Source: Pomacea canaliculata (lineage: Eukaryota > Mollusca > Gastropoda > Architaenioglossa > Ampullariidae). From it: a stretch of 64,000 nt of DNA. Positions 45,401 to 59,489 of the stretch are shown here, piece after piece. The notes beneath the pieces are model-generated. The model was not told the DNA's origin and did not search any database. It was given only the letters and a program-made list of their open reading frames with translations. Position 1 is the first letter of the stretch, and the number at the start of each line of letters is the position of its first letter. The stretch lies in assembly GCF_003073045.1 (NCBI RefSeq), contig NC_037591.1, positions 28,801,319 to 28,865,318 on the forward strand, given 5' to 3'. The position numbers and the translations under genes are program-made.

Positions 45401-48400
45401 TTTAAACAGATTTTATTAATTTACATTAGTATCTGCGATAGCTGAAGGTGCATGAGATAGAATATTATGCAATCAGCACACACACATAAACTTATAAGTT
45501 CACACACACACAGACAGAGCATGTGATTTCCATACTCACAGTTCCAGCTGAACCAACAAGGAAGTTTGCACGGTCCTTTGATCCCAAAAGTTTCTGCATT
45601 AGATTCATAGGACCCAAAGAAAAGTGAAACTCAATGTCCTCATTGAAGTCAGCACAAAGATTCCTGCAATCCAGGCGATAGGCAATGTCAAAATCTCGTT
45701 TTGGGATCAGACTAAACAGCTGCTGCCTTTTGTCGTCAGGAAGAATTGTAGCCAGGCGTTCTGCAATGGAATCACAGATATGAGGTTTTTCATCTCTCAG
45801 CAACACTAGTAACATTCAGTTTATCTTGGAAATTCACTTTTAATGTCTGCAGCTAAAAATGGGTGTATTTTTGGAAAAAAAACAAAACCTTCTGGATGTT
45901 AAAAACTTGAAATGTTCCATAGCCACAAAATTTTGAATAGTTCTTATGTTCCCTGACTGTAGCTGCACAAGATACCAATGCTATGACAGGACCATATCAG
46001 GTTGCTATAATGTTTAATCAGCATACTTTGATATTAAAATAACACTTGAAAGAAATCAGCCATTTGTGGAGATATGTATTTTTCAAAGAAGGCTTTACAA
46101 TTCATTTAATATGCAATGAATTTGACTATTTTGACATATTTGTGCATTTTCATTTAAAAGGCAATAATAGCTGTTAATTTTACATGATTAAAATAGTCTA
46201 CAAAACTATGATTTTACAAAAAACCTTATCAAAGGACAACAAACCACAACACTACATCCTTATAAGTCAATTAAAATAAAGGGGAAAATGGTAAGGGAGA
46301 AAATGCACAGCACGAATACTAGCAAAATCAACAGCCACCAATCAATCAAAAAAAAAAAAAAAAAAAAAAAAAAGTTAATTTCACAAGCCAATGAGTAGCA
46401 TATGTACAGTATGTAGTTTCTTTGCATATTGCCTCAGCATACAAAGTTATTGTTACAATGCTATACTTGGATTTAGAAGTACTGTATACTGAGAGTAAAC
46501 ATAAATCCGAACTACCAGAGCATAGGGGAGGATTTGTGGCGGGTAATTAAAATGCAAAACAAAACAAGGAGAAATGAGCAAAAGTAAAAAATGATGTAAA
46601 GATTACAGAGTATTAGAGGCTTTCTTAACACTAGACTATACAAGGACAGACAACTTTCAACCCTCATATTAATGAGAGTTATTCATGTTATTCACAGGGT
46701 AAAGAAAAGGTAAAACTGCACTGCTGGTTTCATCTGAAAAATTTCTGGCTTTTCTAGCCTAGCTTTTCCAACTCATCACCCAGTTTCTTTTCCCAAATAC
46801 CATTCTTAATCTGATGATCTATGGCCTATGATCTACCTAGGGCCTAGCTTGTGTTGACTGGCAAGCTCAATGATAAAACGATAAAAATTGTATCATGTCT
46901 TGTTTATACCACATGCTACGAGCAACGGGTGCAGCCACTAGATCTGCAGTATAAGTACCACCATAAATATGAATTATTGCTTCACAAGGTCTGAAGTATA
47001 AGTACCACCACAAATATGAATTATTCTTTTAGAAAAAGGAGGATGGAGAAGACTGATTCGAGATTAGTAGATGCAGTAGATTTTCTATGGTTAGTAATAA
47101 TGATACTCTTGCAACTACTCCTGTGGGAAGACTGCCACACCTGTCATCTGTCTCTCTGTAGACTCCACCCCTTGCAACAAAGCAGAAGAACAATGTGCCT
47201 GAAGATTGCGACCCAAAGTTCGCTCTACATGACCATGCAATTCCTGAAAACAAAATGGTAGTAGAAACAAAACTCACACAACATGCAAAGCTGTCTATAT
47301 ACACAAGCTGCACATAAACTAGAGTGGACCACAGCTGTTCTTGTGATAATTATCATTTGCCAAAAACAACCCCTCCCCTCCAAAAAAAAAAACACCACCA
47401 CCCAGTGTAAACAAAACAAATACTATGACAGTTTTAACTGCAAAACTTAAAGTACCGTACCCTTCACAGAGAACTAGTCACAAAGACAGTTAAAATTAGA
47501 AAGAAAAATGTATGCAGCATGAACTTTGCTGTGAAGATAATTACTTTTAATAATATACTGACAAAACAGTGATTCTTTTCCCTTAAAATTAACAAGGGAG
47601 GGGGGGAAAAAAAGTTGAAATTCTCTAACTCATTTGTATGCATATGCATGCATCTCCACCTCTTCTTTTTCATCTTGTGCTCATATATGCATCAGTGAAG
47701 CACAAATGATTTCCCCCCCCCAACCCCCCGACTTTATTTTGTAACGTGTAACAGAATTCTACCAGCTCAAAAAATAAAATAAAATAAAATTATGTGTGAC
47801 TAAAGCACTACAAAATTCAAACTGTTTAAATAGTGACCACTGATAAAATTCAGTGAAAGATACAGGTGAAAGAGAAGGTAATTTTTAAGACAGAAATCCT
47901 GATGCCTCTCACTGCAATAGTAACACTAACTGCCAGACAATTACCATCTATTGCAGCAGTCACAAAGCTGTAAATGAAAATTCTGCTTGGAAACACACAC
48001 AAGCTCAAAATGGGAAAATGAACACACTTCACAGGAGGTTTACTGAAGGCACATTCAAAAGGTAGCTCATGCTGCTGGATTTGGTGTGCTTCACCTGCAA
48101 GATACAAGTCCATGCTGTCAAGCTGCCGCTGGGTGGAGCTGGTACATCGCCCAATCATATTGCGACAAATGCTGGCCTCCACAAACAGGTGCAGATCCTT
48201 TTCACAGCAGTGAAGGATTGTGAGAGTTATCATACCCTATGCTAGCCTTCTACAATCACACTTTCTGAATAACCAGTCAACTATATTGCTGCATCAAACA
48301 GCATTCCCTTGGATTGTTTTTGATGGAAGGTGTTTCCCAGAGATACAAGATCTCAAAAACTTTTGCTTGGATAGGGCAATTATATTTGAATTTTCTATGG

Positions 48401-51400
48401 ATGATTGTCGAAAACTTATGGTAACAAAAACTTTGGATCTCTTCTTTCTTGCTGCAGTTCAGCCTGTTTAATGCGAGTGCAGTCAAACCGATAACTATAA
48501 ATAACCCTTCTTAACCATTTAAACACTAAATTTTCAGAAATGTCTCCCAACCAAATTTGAGCAAACTTTTCATGTAACCATCCTACCAATTTTCTACCTT
48601 TGCCAATTTACACCTCTTTCAGTAAAAAAAAAAAATCAAGATTCACTGTATTTTTCCTTCTGAAAGCCCCCCGACTCTCTTCCCCCAATGTCTCATCTCA
48701 TGAATCATCCTTTTCCTTATAACTGCCATGTAACAAATGATCTTTAAGCAAAATCCAAACAGATGAAGCAGGTACAAAAATCGGTGCACACATGTTCTTC
48801 CCCTACCACCTTCATTCATGATACCAGGCAGAAATAGAATATATATATATGCATTTCCTATCTTCTGTCAAAAGTAGACCAATCAAATGGAACACTTCAG
48901 AGCATTACCTTCTTGTATGCAGTTAAGTCCCTTGGATCTGGGTGGAATGGACGATCAAACTCTTCTACAAGCAGAGACAGGCGTCTGATTTCATCATTCA
49001 GGGCTGAGGCAACCTGTAAAGAATTCTTAGGCTGGGAATATGCTATATCACTCATGTTATCAATTTTGGTAAGGCTATTGGCCTAATTTATCTCCACTAT
49101 TTTGATTATTTCATGTAGATTGTGACCTCCAAGTGGGGCTTATATCTAAAACCAAGTGACAACAAATGAACCATTTACACATAGCTTCCAGTATAATAAA
49201 GCTGCTATCACTAGCTGTTAAGCGACAAGATATCTGCCGGTGAACACTGTTGTTGTTTTTGCTGCGATCCAGTACAAGCAACAATAAGATCCTGATATAC
49301 CTGCTTATAAATAAGCACCTCTGGGCTAAGACAGCAGTATATATATCTCTAATGCACAGGATAAAAGTTCTACTGATAAAAGTTACAGAATTTTTAAGAC
49401 ATGGGTGAATGCTCATTTTTTTCTGTGATTATCCCCGTAAAACCACCATCACATCCAAAAACAAATAACTGCTGTCTTTCTATTGACTCTTCAATCAGGC
49501 ATTAACAAAAATGTGTGCCTGGTTCAAGTCCTGGTTATGTTCTTGCCAACATTATGATTCCAAGAAAAAAAATTATTTGTCCTGACTTGCACCTTTCTCT
49601 CAACAGTTTCCACCATGACCTTAATCTTGGCTTTGACCTCACGGGATAGGAGGTCAAGCTGTTTGTCTAAGGTCTCCAGTTCATCCAGCCGCTCCTGGCG
49701 CAAACGCTGCTGCCTTTCTCTGCACAAATATAGCAAGATGCTCGGGATCATATTATCTCTGAAAAAGTAGCAAAACAAAACAAAACAACAACAACAAAAA
49801 TCAATCGAAACGCTTGTTTCAGTAAAATGTCTCTAATGATTTTCAACAGGCATGTTCAGAGAATCAATCACTCGATCAGTTAAAATATTCATAGCATGAA
49901 GTTGCTAGATGCTGGTTTCAAAAAGTGTACATGCAGCCCACTGTAAAGTTCTATGTGAATAAAACCCCCATATTTGCTGCATACTTACAGATGTTGGTTG
50001 CTTGAAGTAAATGCGTCTTCCATGACTTTCTTCAGCTCAAATGTGATGTTCTTGCCTCTGTCTGTGTGTTGTTCAAACTTGGTCTTTACAGCGGATTTTG
50101 ATATGCAGGCCTGAACAAGGGTCATTGCCAAGTATACGAGACACATTACTAGTAATGGACTATTTTCCCATGCAGCACCAAACTACTCTGCCAAACAGAT
50201 GCTTTGTTTACAAAGGAAACCAAGTAGATTTAAGAAGGTTTACATAATGTTTACCTGTACAACAAATGCAGATAATACACTACTAATATAGTCTACTGTT
50301 TCTTTCTATAGAGAGCAGGCAAACAGCAATTTAGACGCACCTCAAATTTAGTTTCAAAGTTAGCAAATTCAAAAATTCTGGCTTGAAACCCTGGCAACAG
50401 AGCACGATCTGAAAACAAAAGACAAAATAAAACCTGACATACCCTCAAAATGCATGGTTTAAATTGTGATTATTCTTAAAAATATTATTACAACTCGTCT
50501 TGCATTACTAGACACTCTTAAATATTTGCACCGACAATGCTATTTTAACCTTTTGGTGTTAACCTAAGAGTTACTTGTGGTTGAAATTTTAATGGTTTAT
50601 CTCAGGTAGTATGATCAAGCTTAATACTGCATCTGATTTCAAATCACGTTAAATATTTTTAGATAAAATTCCAAGCTTGGGCAATGCTCAGGATTAACAA
50701 CTTTTACAAAAAAAATTGTGAAACCAAGGGGTGGGGGAAGGAGTTGTGGGGGGTTGGTGTTTATGCTGAGCAAGGAACTAAGGATATATCACGGCAAAGA
50801 AGCCAGTCCTGTTAACAGATGCCACATGCAGAGAAAGAAACACATGTCCAAGATGAGCTCTGAACCCAGGCCAGCCAATCCTCCCTGTACTGGTGACAGG
50901 CGATAACCATTGTGCACTTGGATCATCTCTGAACTTAGTAAAACTCAGGATTAATGCCTAAGTGGTTACACAGGCAATGTCACATGTCACTTGCTGCAGG
51001 TGCCCAGAGGGTGTGTCTGGTGATTAGTGTACCTAGTTGCTTATTCTGTTTTGGGAAGAGGGCTGGTGTATCTCCCGTCTTTTGGCAGAGCCTATCTGGC
51101 AGGTAACAGACCTGCATTGTGGTGTGATGGAAATTAGGGGTGCTGGGAGATTGGATGGGCGCACACCTAGCGAGCTCATTCTATGCTAGTCCTGCCGAGT
51201 AATTTTAATGGGAAAATTAGAATGTGGGGAAAGGGGGAATTTTTTTTTCCTCTCAAATGTTTGACTGAGGGTATATATTGTAAGAAATTCATAAATAGAA
51301 AATAGAAGAGCATTGGTACTGTAAGATAGTGGTGTGCTGAGGATTTAGCTTAGTGCAAGGTCAGATCCCATCAGCCAGTATTTTTTTCCTGTTATTCCTG

Positions 51401-54400
51401 TGTGTGGTAGACTATTTGTCATGAGCTGTTTGGGTGAATGGGCGTTAATTATTTGTTTCCGCATTATTTAGTCTGTAGGGGCCTTGATCTTTGGGTGGAA
51501 GTGCGTTAGAGCGAGAAAATGTTTTATGTGTTAGGGATTATTTTTGTTGGTCAGTTTGAGAGTGTGATACGTGTGCTAGATAAATCTGGGTTGTGGCGCA
51601 TACCTGCACGACATGTTATGTTCGAAAGTTTTTAGGGAGAGACGTGTTTAGAAACCTTAGCTAGGGACGGGTCTTGGATGAGGAGTTTTGTTATAGCTAC
51701 CTGGTGATGGGTGAACAAATATACTGTTTTCTCCACAGACTTTCAGTCTCCGTCTGCATCTTCAATTTCATCTCGGTCTTCGTCAAGACCTTTGTCTCCA
51801 GCATCTTCTTCCTATACTCTCGTTCATTTTGAAGAGTGTCTCTATTTGTCTGCTCTTTTACTCTGCACCCTTATCACCATGTCTTAAGCCCCAAAGGCAT
51901 AGTCAGCTTGAGGACACGTGACCCGGATGTGACCTAGCTTTCCTCTGGAGCTGCGAGCAGGTGCCCATGTGTCCAATGGGCTGCTTGGATTAAGTAACTG
52001 CAGTATTAATATATTCTTGTGTATGTAGTAAATTTGTTGTTTTGTACCATTCATTTTTTTTTTTTGGGTTGGTGTTGTTGGTCTGTGCTCAGCGGTGGTT
52101 CGACTGGAACATCGTGGACCAGCTCTGGTTGAACGAGTGGCTGTGTAATTGTGCCAGCTGTCTGAGCAGTTGCAAGTGTGCATCCAGCGATGCTAGGACA
52201 GTTTTGTCACAGACAGGACAGTTGAAGACAAGAGTGGAGACAGCACCATACTTAATACAGGTGTGAATATAACTTGTCAGTTTAATTCCTATTTTTATTC
52301 AACTTCTTGTTATGAAAAATGTTACACAGGATAAATAATGATTCACTTTGATTAAATAGGTTTTTCATACCTGGGGTAGGAATACCAGTATCATCCTGCA
52401 GACGTGACACAAGTGTCTCACGAGCAGAGACGAAAAATACACGATCCTTGGCTTCTCGTTTGTCTGCAACCTGAAGCTCTTCTGATAAGAATTGAATATT
52501 GTTGTCCAAATGCTGTTGTTTCACCTGAAGCAAACAGACAATTGATGACAATGACTTTTTCATTCATTCTTATATATATATATATCCAGGAATGTGTGTG
52601 TATTTGTGTTTGTTCGGTCTCTTATTTTCCTGAAAGGATATGTATACATACTCAAGAATATGTAGGTTCAAAAACATGCATCAATTTTGAAGAATGAATT
52701 CTGGTACCTTATCTATATCTTCCTCACTTTCTGACACATCCCATCGATTCTGCAGCACAAAGACGTTGGGTTTGGAAAGCCGAGAGCTCACTTTGTGGAA
52801 AAAGTTCTTCTCCTGGTAACAAATCACAAGTGATCTTTAGCATGGTCAGCAGCACATCTTAAAACTGTCTGAAAAGGAAACCGAGTGGTTTCCAACTTCC
52901 TCACTTCTTTTCATTCAAGAAAAGCTCCTAGCTTCATGGATTGGGGGTGATGAGAGGGGGAATGGGTGTTTTATGCCAAGCCAGCAACTAAAGCAATATC
53001 AGGGCAAGACAGCCAGCCCTGTAAACTCCTAGCATGATGGAGATTCTATGTTAAATTAAAAAAAAAAAAAAAAAAAAGGGAGAGTAAAAGACAGAAAAAA
53101 AGAGTAAAAACCCAGCAGGCAAAAAAAAAAAAAAAAAAACAACAACAAAAAACAAGGTCTCAATTCACCCCAGAAATCACTAAGAAAACCAGTCGTCATC
53201 ATTTACAAGGTTCTTCAGTTTTTTTTTAAATTTTATGAAATAACTAAGTTATCAAGCATCCAGAAAATAATAATGAAAGGCAGAAAATGGCTTCTTGAAA
53301 GTGAAAAGCCTGTCAGAAACAAAAATATTTTTTTTAATGTTGAGGACAAAACTTTTAAAATTAATTTAATTGGCTGTGACACTTAAAATGAATGCAGCTT
53401 GTTGCGCCACTGCAATCTGAGAGAAGCCAGAGAAGCAGTGTTCCCGGAAAGGTCTTTCAATAAAAATAAAGCAAAATAAGAACCATGCCACAGCAGACAT
53501 AAGTCTGATAAGGCAACATTGTGGACGTGTACATGAAACAGGGATAAATGTTGTGAAAGAAAGACACAGGTATATTAAATCACCACTAAAAACAGGACGA
53601 AAGGGCTGGAGGTGACCTCTTTTATGGTCGTCCTTCAGACGCAGAAAGAGTTACACATGGTTTACCCGCACTAGTCATGAATGCCTCTGGTAACTGCTGA
53701 CAACCTGGACTGGATTCTGCAGGGGAGCTGGCTCGCGCTTTCCAGTTTCAGGAATGAATAAACCACAAGGCTGCTCAGGCATCTAAGGCATCAAAACTTA
53801 GCCACGAAAGTCTAGGTGTCATTTCCCAAACAGAACCAACTTCTCGGAACAGCAAAAACCTGGGTCAGCTGAAAGAGCATGAATCTCAGAGACCCTTGCT
53901 GCCGTGACCTTGGGCAACAGGAAAACAGAATTTTCCACGACCCTCCTAAACAGCTCCGATGACCATGTCTCTTGGGTCTTGAAGTTTACAACATCAAAAC
54001 CCACATCAGGTTCCATGTGCAAAAAAGGAACAGGCAGCAGGCACTTCTTGAGAGAGATTAGCTGGCAAATCTAAACTATAAACTGACATCCCACAGGCTC
54101 AGCTGTTGGGAAAAAAAAGATGACAGCATCACTCTATAGCCTAAAGAACTGGTGGGAGCCATTTTTCTTACATGGAACAGCCACAAAAAGCACGATATTC
54201 CAAGGTAAGCTGCTGGGAATTATGCCAGCTGAAGAACTTGCTCTTTGCCCTCGTACACTCTAGAATGGAGGCCAGGAGAAGTCATAAATCTGTCCAATGG
54301 AGAGGTGTTTCAAACGTTTTTCATCTGGAGACCAAGATCCCTGACAATGAAGAAGGTGGACACCCTAGCCCATCATGCTGTCGTCAGGATCAAGAGTGAA

Positions 54401-57400
54401 TGTTGTAGGTTCCTCTTGCAAGAGATGCCCCTCTGCAGCCAGGGGGGGCAGGGCACGCAAAAGCCAAGAAGCCTACTTTCTCGACAGATGAAGAGGTTGC
54501 ATAAGCTGTCCCTATCTTCACTGTTGCAGGAATAACTCCTCTCCCTTGCCCCAGTGAACATTGATGAGGAAGGTCCATAAACAGAAGGTAGTCAGGAAAA
54601 TGGAAAAGCATTCCGGGATAAAGATGGTGATCCAGCCTGCTGTCTGCATGGGTAAAGCTGTCATCCCAAGGTAGCATAGGCTAGCAAACTCCATTCTCAG
54701 GAAAGGGTGCCATCTCCTGCTAGAATCCTGTCCTATGCTGGAGGTGATTCATTTTTCTGGACATGTTCCTGAACCAGGAGAGCAATGACATAATGAAAGG
54801 CTGCTACACCAAAATCTGTATGCAGATGTTTGAAAACATTACTGCGAACAGAAAGAAGAAGACAATCAAGCAAAATGTAACCACGCCTATGGTGGTCAAG
54901 CAACTGGAAGAAGCAGACTGCACCAAATCCTGGGCAAAGTAAAAAAACAGATGCCGGCTAAGACCAAAAACAGGCATGGTGAGGAATTCTACTGAAGCAC
55001 TGAGCACAGACTGCAGCTTCAGCAAAATGCTTGCTGGACAGAATCAGGGTCAGAGGTCAATGTAAAAAAAAAAGGCCTCCAGACCCAATCTAAAAAGAAG
55101 CTAATAACAAACATGCATCTCAAAATCTTCACACTGAAAGATCCGAGCAAATAATGCAGTGTGCGGCATGTGGCTAGTAGTAGCACCTAGTGAAAAACAA
55201 GAGGCAAAGACGAACTCTGAGGGAAGAAGGTGCTGGCAACTGTCAGTCTCCCACCTGTAAACTCAACCAGAGGTTACAAGTAACCTTTTGACGAAGTGAG
55301 AAACCCCCTTCACGTAAAGGCAGGTCCTCTGATTCTTCTTCCATGTTGCACATGTTGTCTGGTAAAGTCAAAAAAAGTGTAGTCCATCTAGTCTAGCATA
55401 AACAAGTAATGCATGCAATGCATCAGGTTCTGTTTTGTTACACAATCTTCAAAACTATTTCTACAAGGTTTTCTTTCCTCAGCCAGTTTTTTTCAGTTTC
55501 TCAAAATACCTGAAAAGTAACAGCATAACTTCACTGTCCAAATTTCTGGTTATTTCAGTTTTTATGATTACTACTACTCACTGTCTGCATAAGAGTGGAT
55601 TCTGCATTGGCCACAAGGACAAATACGTCTGCATCCAGACAAAACTTATCAATCCAGAGGTCAAGGTCAGGTGAGACATCTATGCCAGGGCTGTAATTGG
55701 AAGCAGAAAAGTGGATTATGAATATTCTTGTATAAAGTTATACAAAGATAAATCTTATCAATATAACAGTGCCAATATAAAATATATGTTGTTTATGATT
55801 ACTTTCACCTTAGACCCATATTGTCAAGAACAAACATATACTTCGCAATACTTTGTATCAAATTTGAAAATGGTCTGCATGCTCAAACTATGACTAGGTC
55901 AGGGTGTACAACTATAAAAAGCCGATTTATCAAAGGCAGGCTCAAAAAGTTTTACAAAAATAAAAACATACAGAAATAATAATAATAATGGGAGCTGGAG
56001 ATGACCAAGCTGGATAGATGACTCAAAAATGACGATAAACTAGATATACTGTAGAGGAATACAGAGACAATGTCTCTGAAAGTATAAAAGAACTCAAATC
56101 TGACCTGGATATGGAAATTGTTTTAAGTTTTGTTTTTGGGGGAAAGGGGTAGTTTTCTGGTGCAGAGTAAAGATAAAAGACAAACTTGCATGCATTATAA
56201 TATGAATGAGTTTATCTACATCTGCCATACCTGTCTAGAAAAACAATGTCTTCACGAAGCAGGCGGCATTTACTTTTTGGCCATAAGATGCGGATGAGTG
56301 AGTTCTCCTTCAGCTTTCCAGAACTCAGAGCACTGGCTAATTGCTTGAGGGACTGCAATAAGTTACAATCATTTATGGAGTATCATTTTTAGTTATTGGC
56401 CAAAAGCATTCTCAAGTTATAATGATTATAACGCATGCCTGCAAGTATACAATGTCTAATTGACAAGTGTAATGTTGGACACAAATATGCTGCTGTTTAT
56501 ACCACTGACAAGGATCAGACTGTGTCACCACTGAGAAAAGTTTAAAAAAATGAGTCTAGGTTATAGCATTTGTGCATATGCCATCAGGATAACAACAGCA
56601 TCAGACTGCATCCGGAATAATCCAACCCAAGCACAAAAAAGGTACAAGAACAAGTAGCATTAGTGAGGTACTATTATAAAGACCCCAGAAATCATGAAAA
56701 TCTGTGTTCAGACAGGACAAAAAGCACACGCTATTTAATGATGGATTTAATTATGCTACTTTTTGACAGTTTACTACTGCATATGCACCTTACAAAATGT
56801 CATGTTATCTTTACACAACATGATTTGACAGCACATCTAAAAAATATCAACAGAAATTGCTTTAAGTTGTTTAAATTTGGAATGATATTATTGAAGATGC
56901 TATTGATTTAGGCATTTTTGAGAATTTGGATTTGAATGAACCAAAAGTAACCTCATTTCACACACTGATTGGTAGTGGGGCCCTGGTCATGCCACCACCT
57001 ACATGGATGTGCCTGAAAGACCAAACTGCCTGCCTTTTTCAAGTCAGTATTGTTATCACCCACCTGGATACTCTTCGGCTGATTGGAGTCCTCTGTCAAC
57101 ATACTGGCCTCCTCATTGTCAGAACCTTCCACCTGGATGAAGCAATGTGTGGTGTGGCCAATGCCACTGGGCAAAATCTTCTCCCGCAGCATGGCATTGA
57201 TGACAGTGCTCTTGCCATTGGATGTCCTGCAAAGAGGAAGGAATAGGCTGTCCTTTTCAGATGAGAATCAGTGCCTGGCAGTCAGTGATACAGTTTTTAT
57301 AACCAATGCTCTTCTTTATGATTCTGTAAGGTCTACATGTTCCATTGTCTTTGACCCACACAAATATTTTATTACCCCCAGAAATGTTATCACAGTTTAA

Positions 57401-59489
57401 TTGGATTCAAAAAGTTTGCAAAATGCATCATTTCTCATCTTCACTCCTAAAGTATATTACCTAAAACAATTTCTCATCTTAATATAGTGATATTTGGTAC
57501 AAGAAAGACCAAGTTTTCTTGAAGGTTTGATAGTTTAATGAACTAAAAAAATCTTCTGAAATATGACCAAAAATTGCTTCAGTTTGTGACCATTTTGGCT
57601 GTTCAAATAAGCAGAAATGAGAGCAGGTAATGGGTTACAGAAATGATTCAGTACTGCATTGAAATTCCATGTTGTATGGAAAGGCTTAATGAGTAATGAT
57701 GCACACTAATGATAAAACCCTTTTTTAAAGTAAGCAAAAATTTAAAGGCAAAACACCAATTTTAATATATGCACTCACCTTCCAAAGAAGACAACTTTCA
57801 TATGATCTCGTGTTAGCACTTCCCTAATTCCATCTATCTTAACCTTGAAACCAACCACCACCTGGGCATTCTCAGGACTAATGATTGCTTCCTCTCCTAC
57901 TCCTTTGAGCTCTGGTGACAATCCTGCAAACATGCACTAGTTATGAAAGCATCTCTGCAATCCATCTTTGGGAAGTTAATATGAAAAAATAAAGCGAGAC
58001 AGCTCCTAAGAAATTTAAGATAAGGTATAATGATATATATTGGTGTAAGGGGGGAATCAAACTCATGATATCTTCAACATGAAGCTTATCTCGCATGTAT
58101 TACACGCATGTACCCTATGAAGCACCTCTTTTATATACAACAAAAGGTGAGAGACAAGATCAAGATGACACTTAAATTTAAAATTATATCTTCTAAATTA
58201 TATTTTAAAAATAACTAATTCATTTTTTAAGCCTAAGTATTACTGTCTTCAAGACTAACCCAAATGATTCATGTTTTTTTTTTTTTTGCAAATATCAATA
58301 GATAAAACTAACCTGTAAATTTCAGCCTCTAAAACCCATTCGTTAATTATCTGATAACAAAGTCTGCGATTCACATCTGTGATCAACAAGCACCGAGAAC
58401 ACTGTACATCATGCTAGTACACTAATCATTGTTTACGGTACTCGTTGATTGCAGGTGTGAATCGCGTACTACCATTCTTAGATATTAAAGAGAGACTGAA
58501 GTCCCATGCAAATACAAATCTTTTTTTTTAATTTGTCTGTATCAGGCTTTGAAGGTCAAGCATTTGTATTATTCTTCAGAGCACAAAGGACTGTTTTGTT
58601 TTATATCTTTTCGGTCTCACTATGCAAACATGTTGGTTGTGAGGGGCTCTTTGATTTCAATTTCAGATATTTAAAAAAAAATATATGTTCGATTCTGAAT
58701 ATGAACTTTTTTTATTCAGAGAATGACTCTTTTGTTGAAGAGAATGTTTACCTTAGTTTACCTAAGTGCTTCTGTATATTTGTGTCAATCTGTCCTGCTT
58801 CATTAGTCTTATTTGCTGTAACAGCTGGGTTGATGCCATTGTGACTGCATGCTCCAGATTTTTAAAAAAGGATTCGTCTCTTTACATGGTGAATGCTTGG
58901 CTATTTTAAATTTGAACCCTACTAAGTCATATACCACATTATTTAGCAAAAAATAAAAGACCCGCCATACTGAGTATTCTATCTCACGACTGCATTATGG
59001 CTTTAAGGAAAGGAAAGATGAATGAGGAGGATGCCAAACTCAGAACATCAGTGCTTCTGGCCGTATGCCTTCTGGATTTTGTGATTTAAAAGTGATATTT
59101 TTGCTACTATTAGCCCATAAAATACTCTGACTTGAAAACATGCAAATTTTTTTAGTGAGATCACCTGTTTTCCTCCAGTGGGAAGGGGCATGTGCTGGTA
59201 CCTATTTATAACACATATATCTATTTATATCTGCAAAAAGCACAAACCATTCTGGGTTGGTCTTTGAAGTTTTCGAGTCCATAAAAAAAAAAAGTGACTT
59301 ACCCTGAACAAATTTGCCAGCATCTACCACATACTCATCAATATCTTTAAAAATGTCATTGATTCTCTTTTTGGCTTGTACAAACAGTTGCAACGCAGAC
59401 TCTCTTCCATGTCCATTGCCAAGGTTACGAAGACTGGTGCCATCACTCTGAGAATCCATCCCTGTCTGTGCTATCAATGACCCTGACAT
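42403..59489 (-). CDS. Mfn: Mitofusin, mitochondrial outer-membrane fusion GTPase
   Basis: Seventeen coding exons on the minus strand: 59489-59303, 57923-57779, 57226-57064, 56352-56231, 55690-55582, 52812-52708, 52524-52371, 50408-50341, 50110-49989, 49719-49593, 49013-48909, 48197-48095, 45760-45540, 44365-44222, 43888-43692, 43518-43384 and 42472-42403. They sum to 2277 nt, 758 residues, close to human MFN2 (757). The dynamin-type GTPase has G1 GRTSNGKS (110-117), G3 DSPG (205-208) and G4 NRWD (264-267). A coiled-coil HR1 follows. Two adjacent hydrophobic segments at about 615-650 insert in the outer membrane, next to the conserved [10 protein letters not shown]2 and a typical C-terminus (LDSELMSF...) follow. 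It tethers and fuses mitochondrial outer membranes using GTP. All key residues are intact. Residue 1 is the first ATG of the open frame; a 5' UTR exon is likely at about 60366-60490. Confidence 0.96.
42733..42920. mobile_element. hAT-type MITE in mitofusin's last intron (188 bp)
   Basis: It starts CAGGGGTGGGCAATTAATTT and ends GCCTTTGCCCAGGTCTG, with GGGCCGG-rich subterminal DNA. It is flanked by a perfect 8-bp direct repeat ATCTAAAA (42725-42732 and 42921-42928). No open frame inside. Confidence 0.85.
46349..46373. repeat. A-tract in mitofusin intron
   Basis: A run of more than 20 A residues in the long intron between the exons at 48095-48197 and 45540-45760. The rest of this 2.3-kb intron is AT-rich and shows no gene. 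Confidence 0.85.
50738..50925 (-). mobile_element. tRNA-derived SINE in mitofusin intron
   Basis: Aligns along its length with the SINE at 37003-37190. Shared blocks include ATATATCACGGCAA, AACAGATGCCAC, GCAGAGAAAGAA and TGGTGACAGGCG. The tRNA-like head (right side) is more worn than in the 37-kb copy. A dense, G-rich junction marks its left end. Confidence 0.7.
50940..52270. other. TG-rich unclassified DNA in mitofusin intron
   Basis: Within the intron between exons 50341-50408 and 52371-52524. From about 50990 the plus strand becomes rich in T and G, unlike the AT-rich DNA on each side, which suggests inserted repeat DNA. No reverse transcriptase, transposase, long inverted repeat or target duplication could be identified. 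Confidence 0.4.
52950..53030 (-). mobile_element. Truncated SINE fragment
   Basis: About 80 bp matching the tail half of the SINEs at 37003 and 50738 (TGGGTGTTTTATGCCAAGCC, GGCAAGACAGCCAGCCCTGT). The tRNA-like head is missing. Confidence 0.65.
53590..55080 (-). mobile_element. Decayed DIRS-type (tyrosine recombinase) retroelement
   Basis: Minus-strand remnants come in the order expected for DIRS elements. At about 55010-54880 there is a reverse-transcriptase-like VFGLS patch followed by GVVTF. At about 54390-54290 an RNase-H-like patch reads [18 protein letters not shown], with a stop in place of a Trp. At about 53980-53850 a tyrosine-recombinase-like patch contains [14 protein letters not shown], followed near 53640 by [12 protein letters not shown]. 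Frames are broken by stops and shifts and no complete domain survives. It lies inside the mitofusin intron between 52812 and 55582, on the same strand as the host gene. The ends were not found. Confidence 0.6.

Noticed and set aside
56926..57400. Plus-strand frames opposite a mitofusin exon
   Set aside because: They are the antisense shadow of the GTPase exon at 57064-57226.
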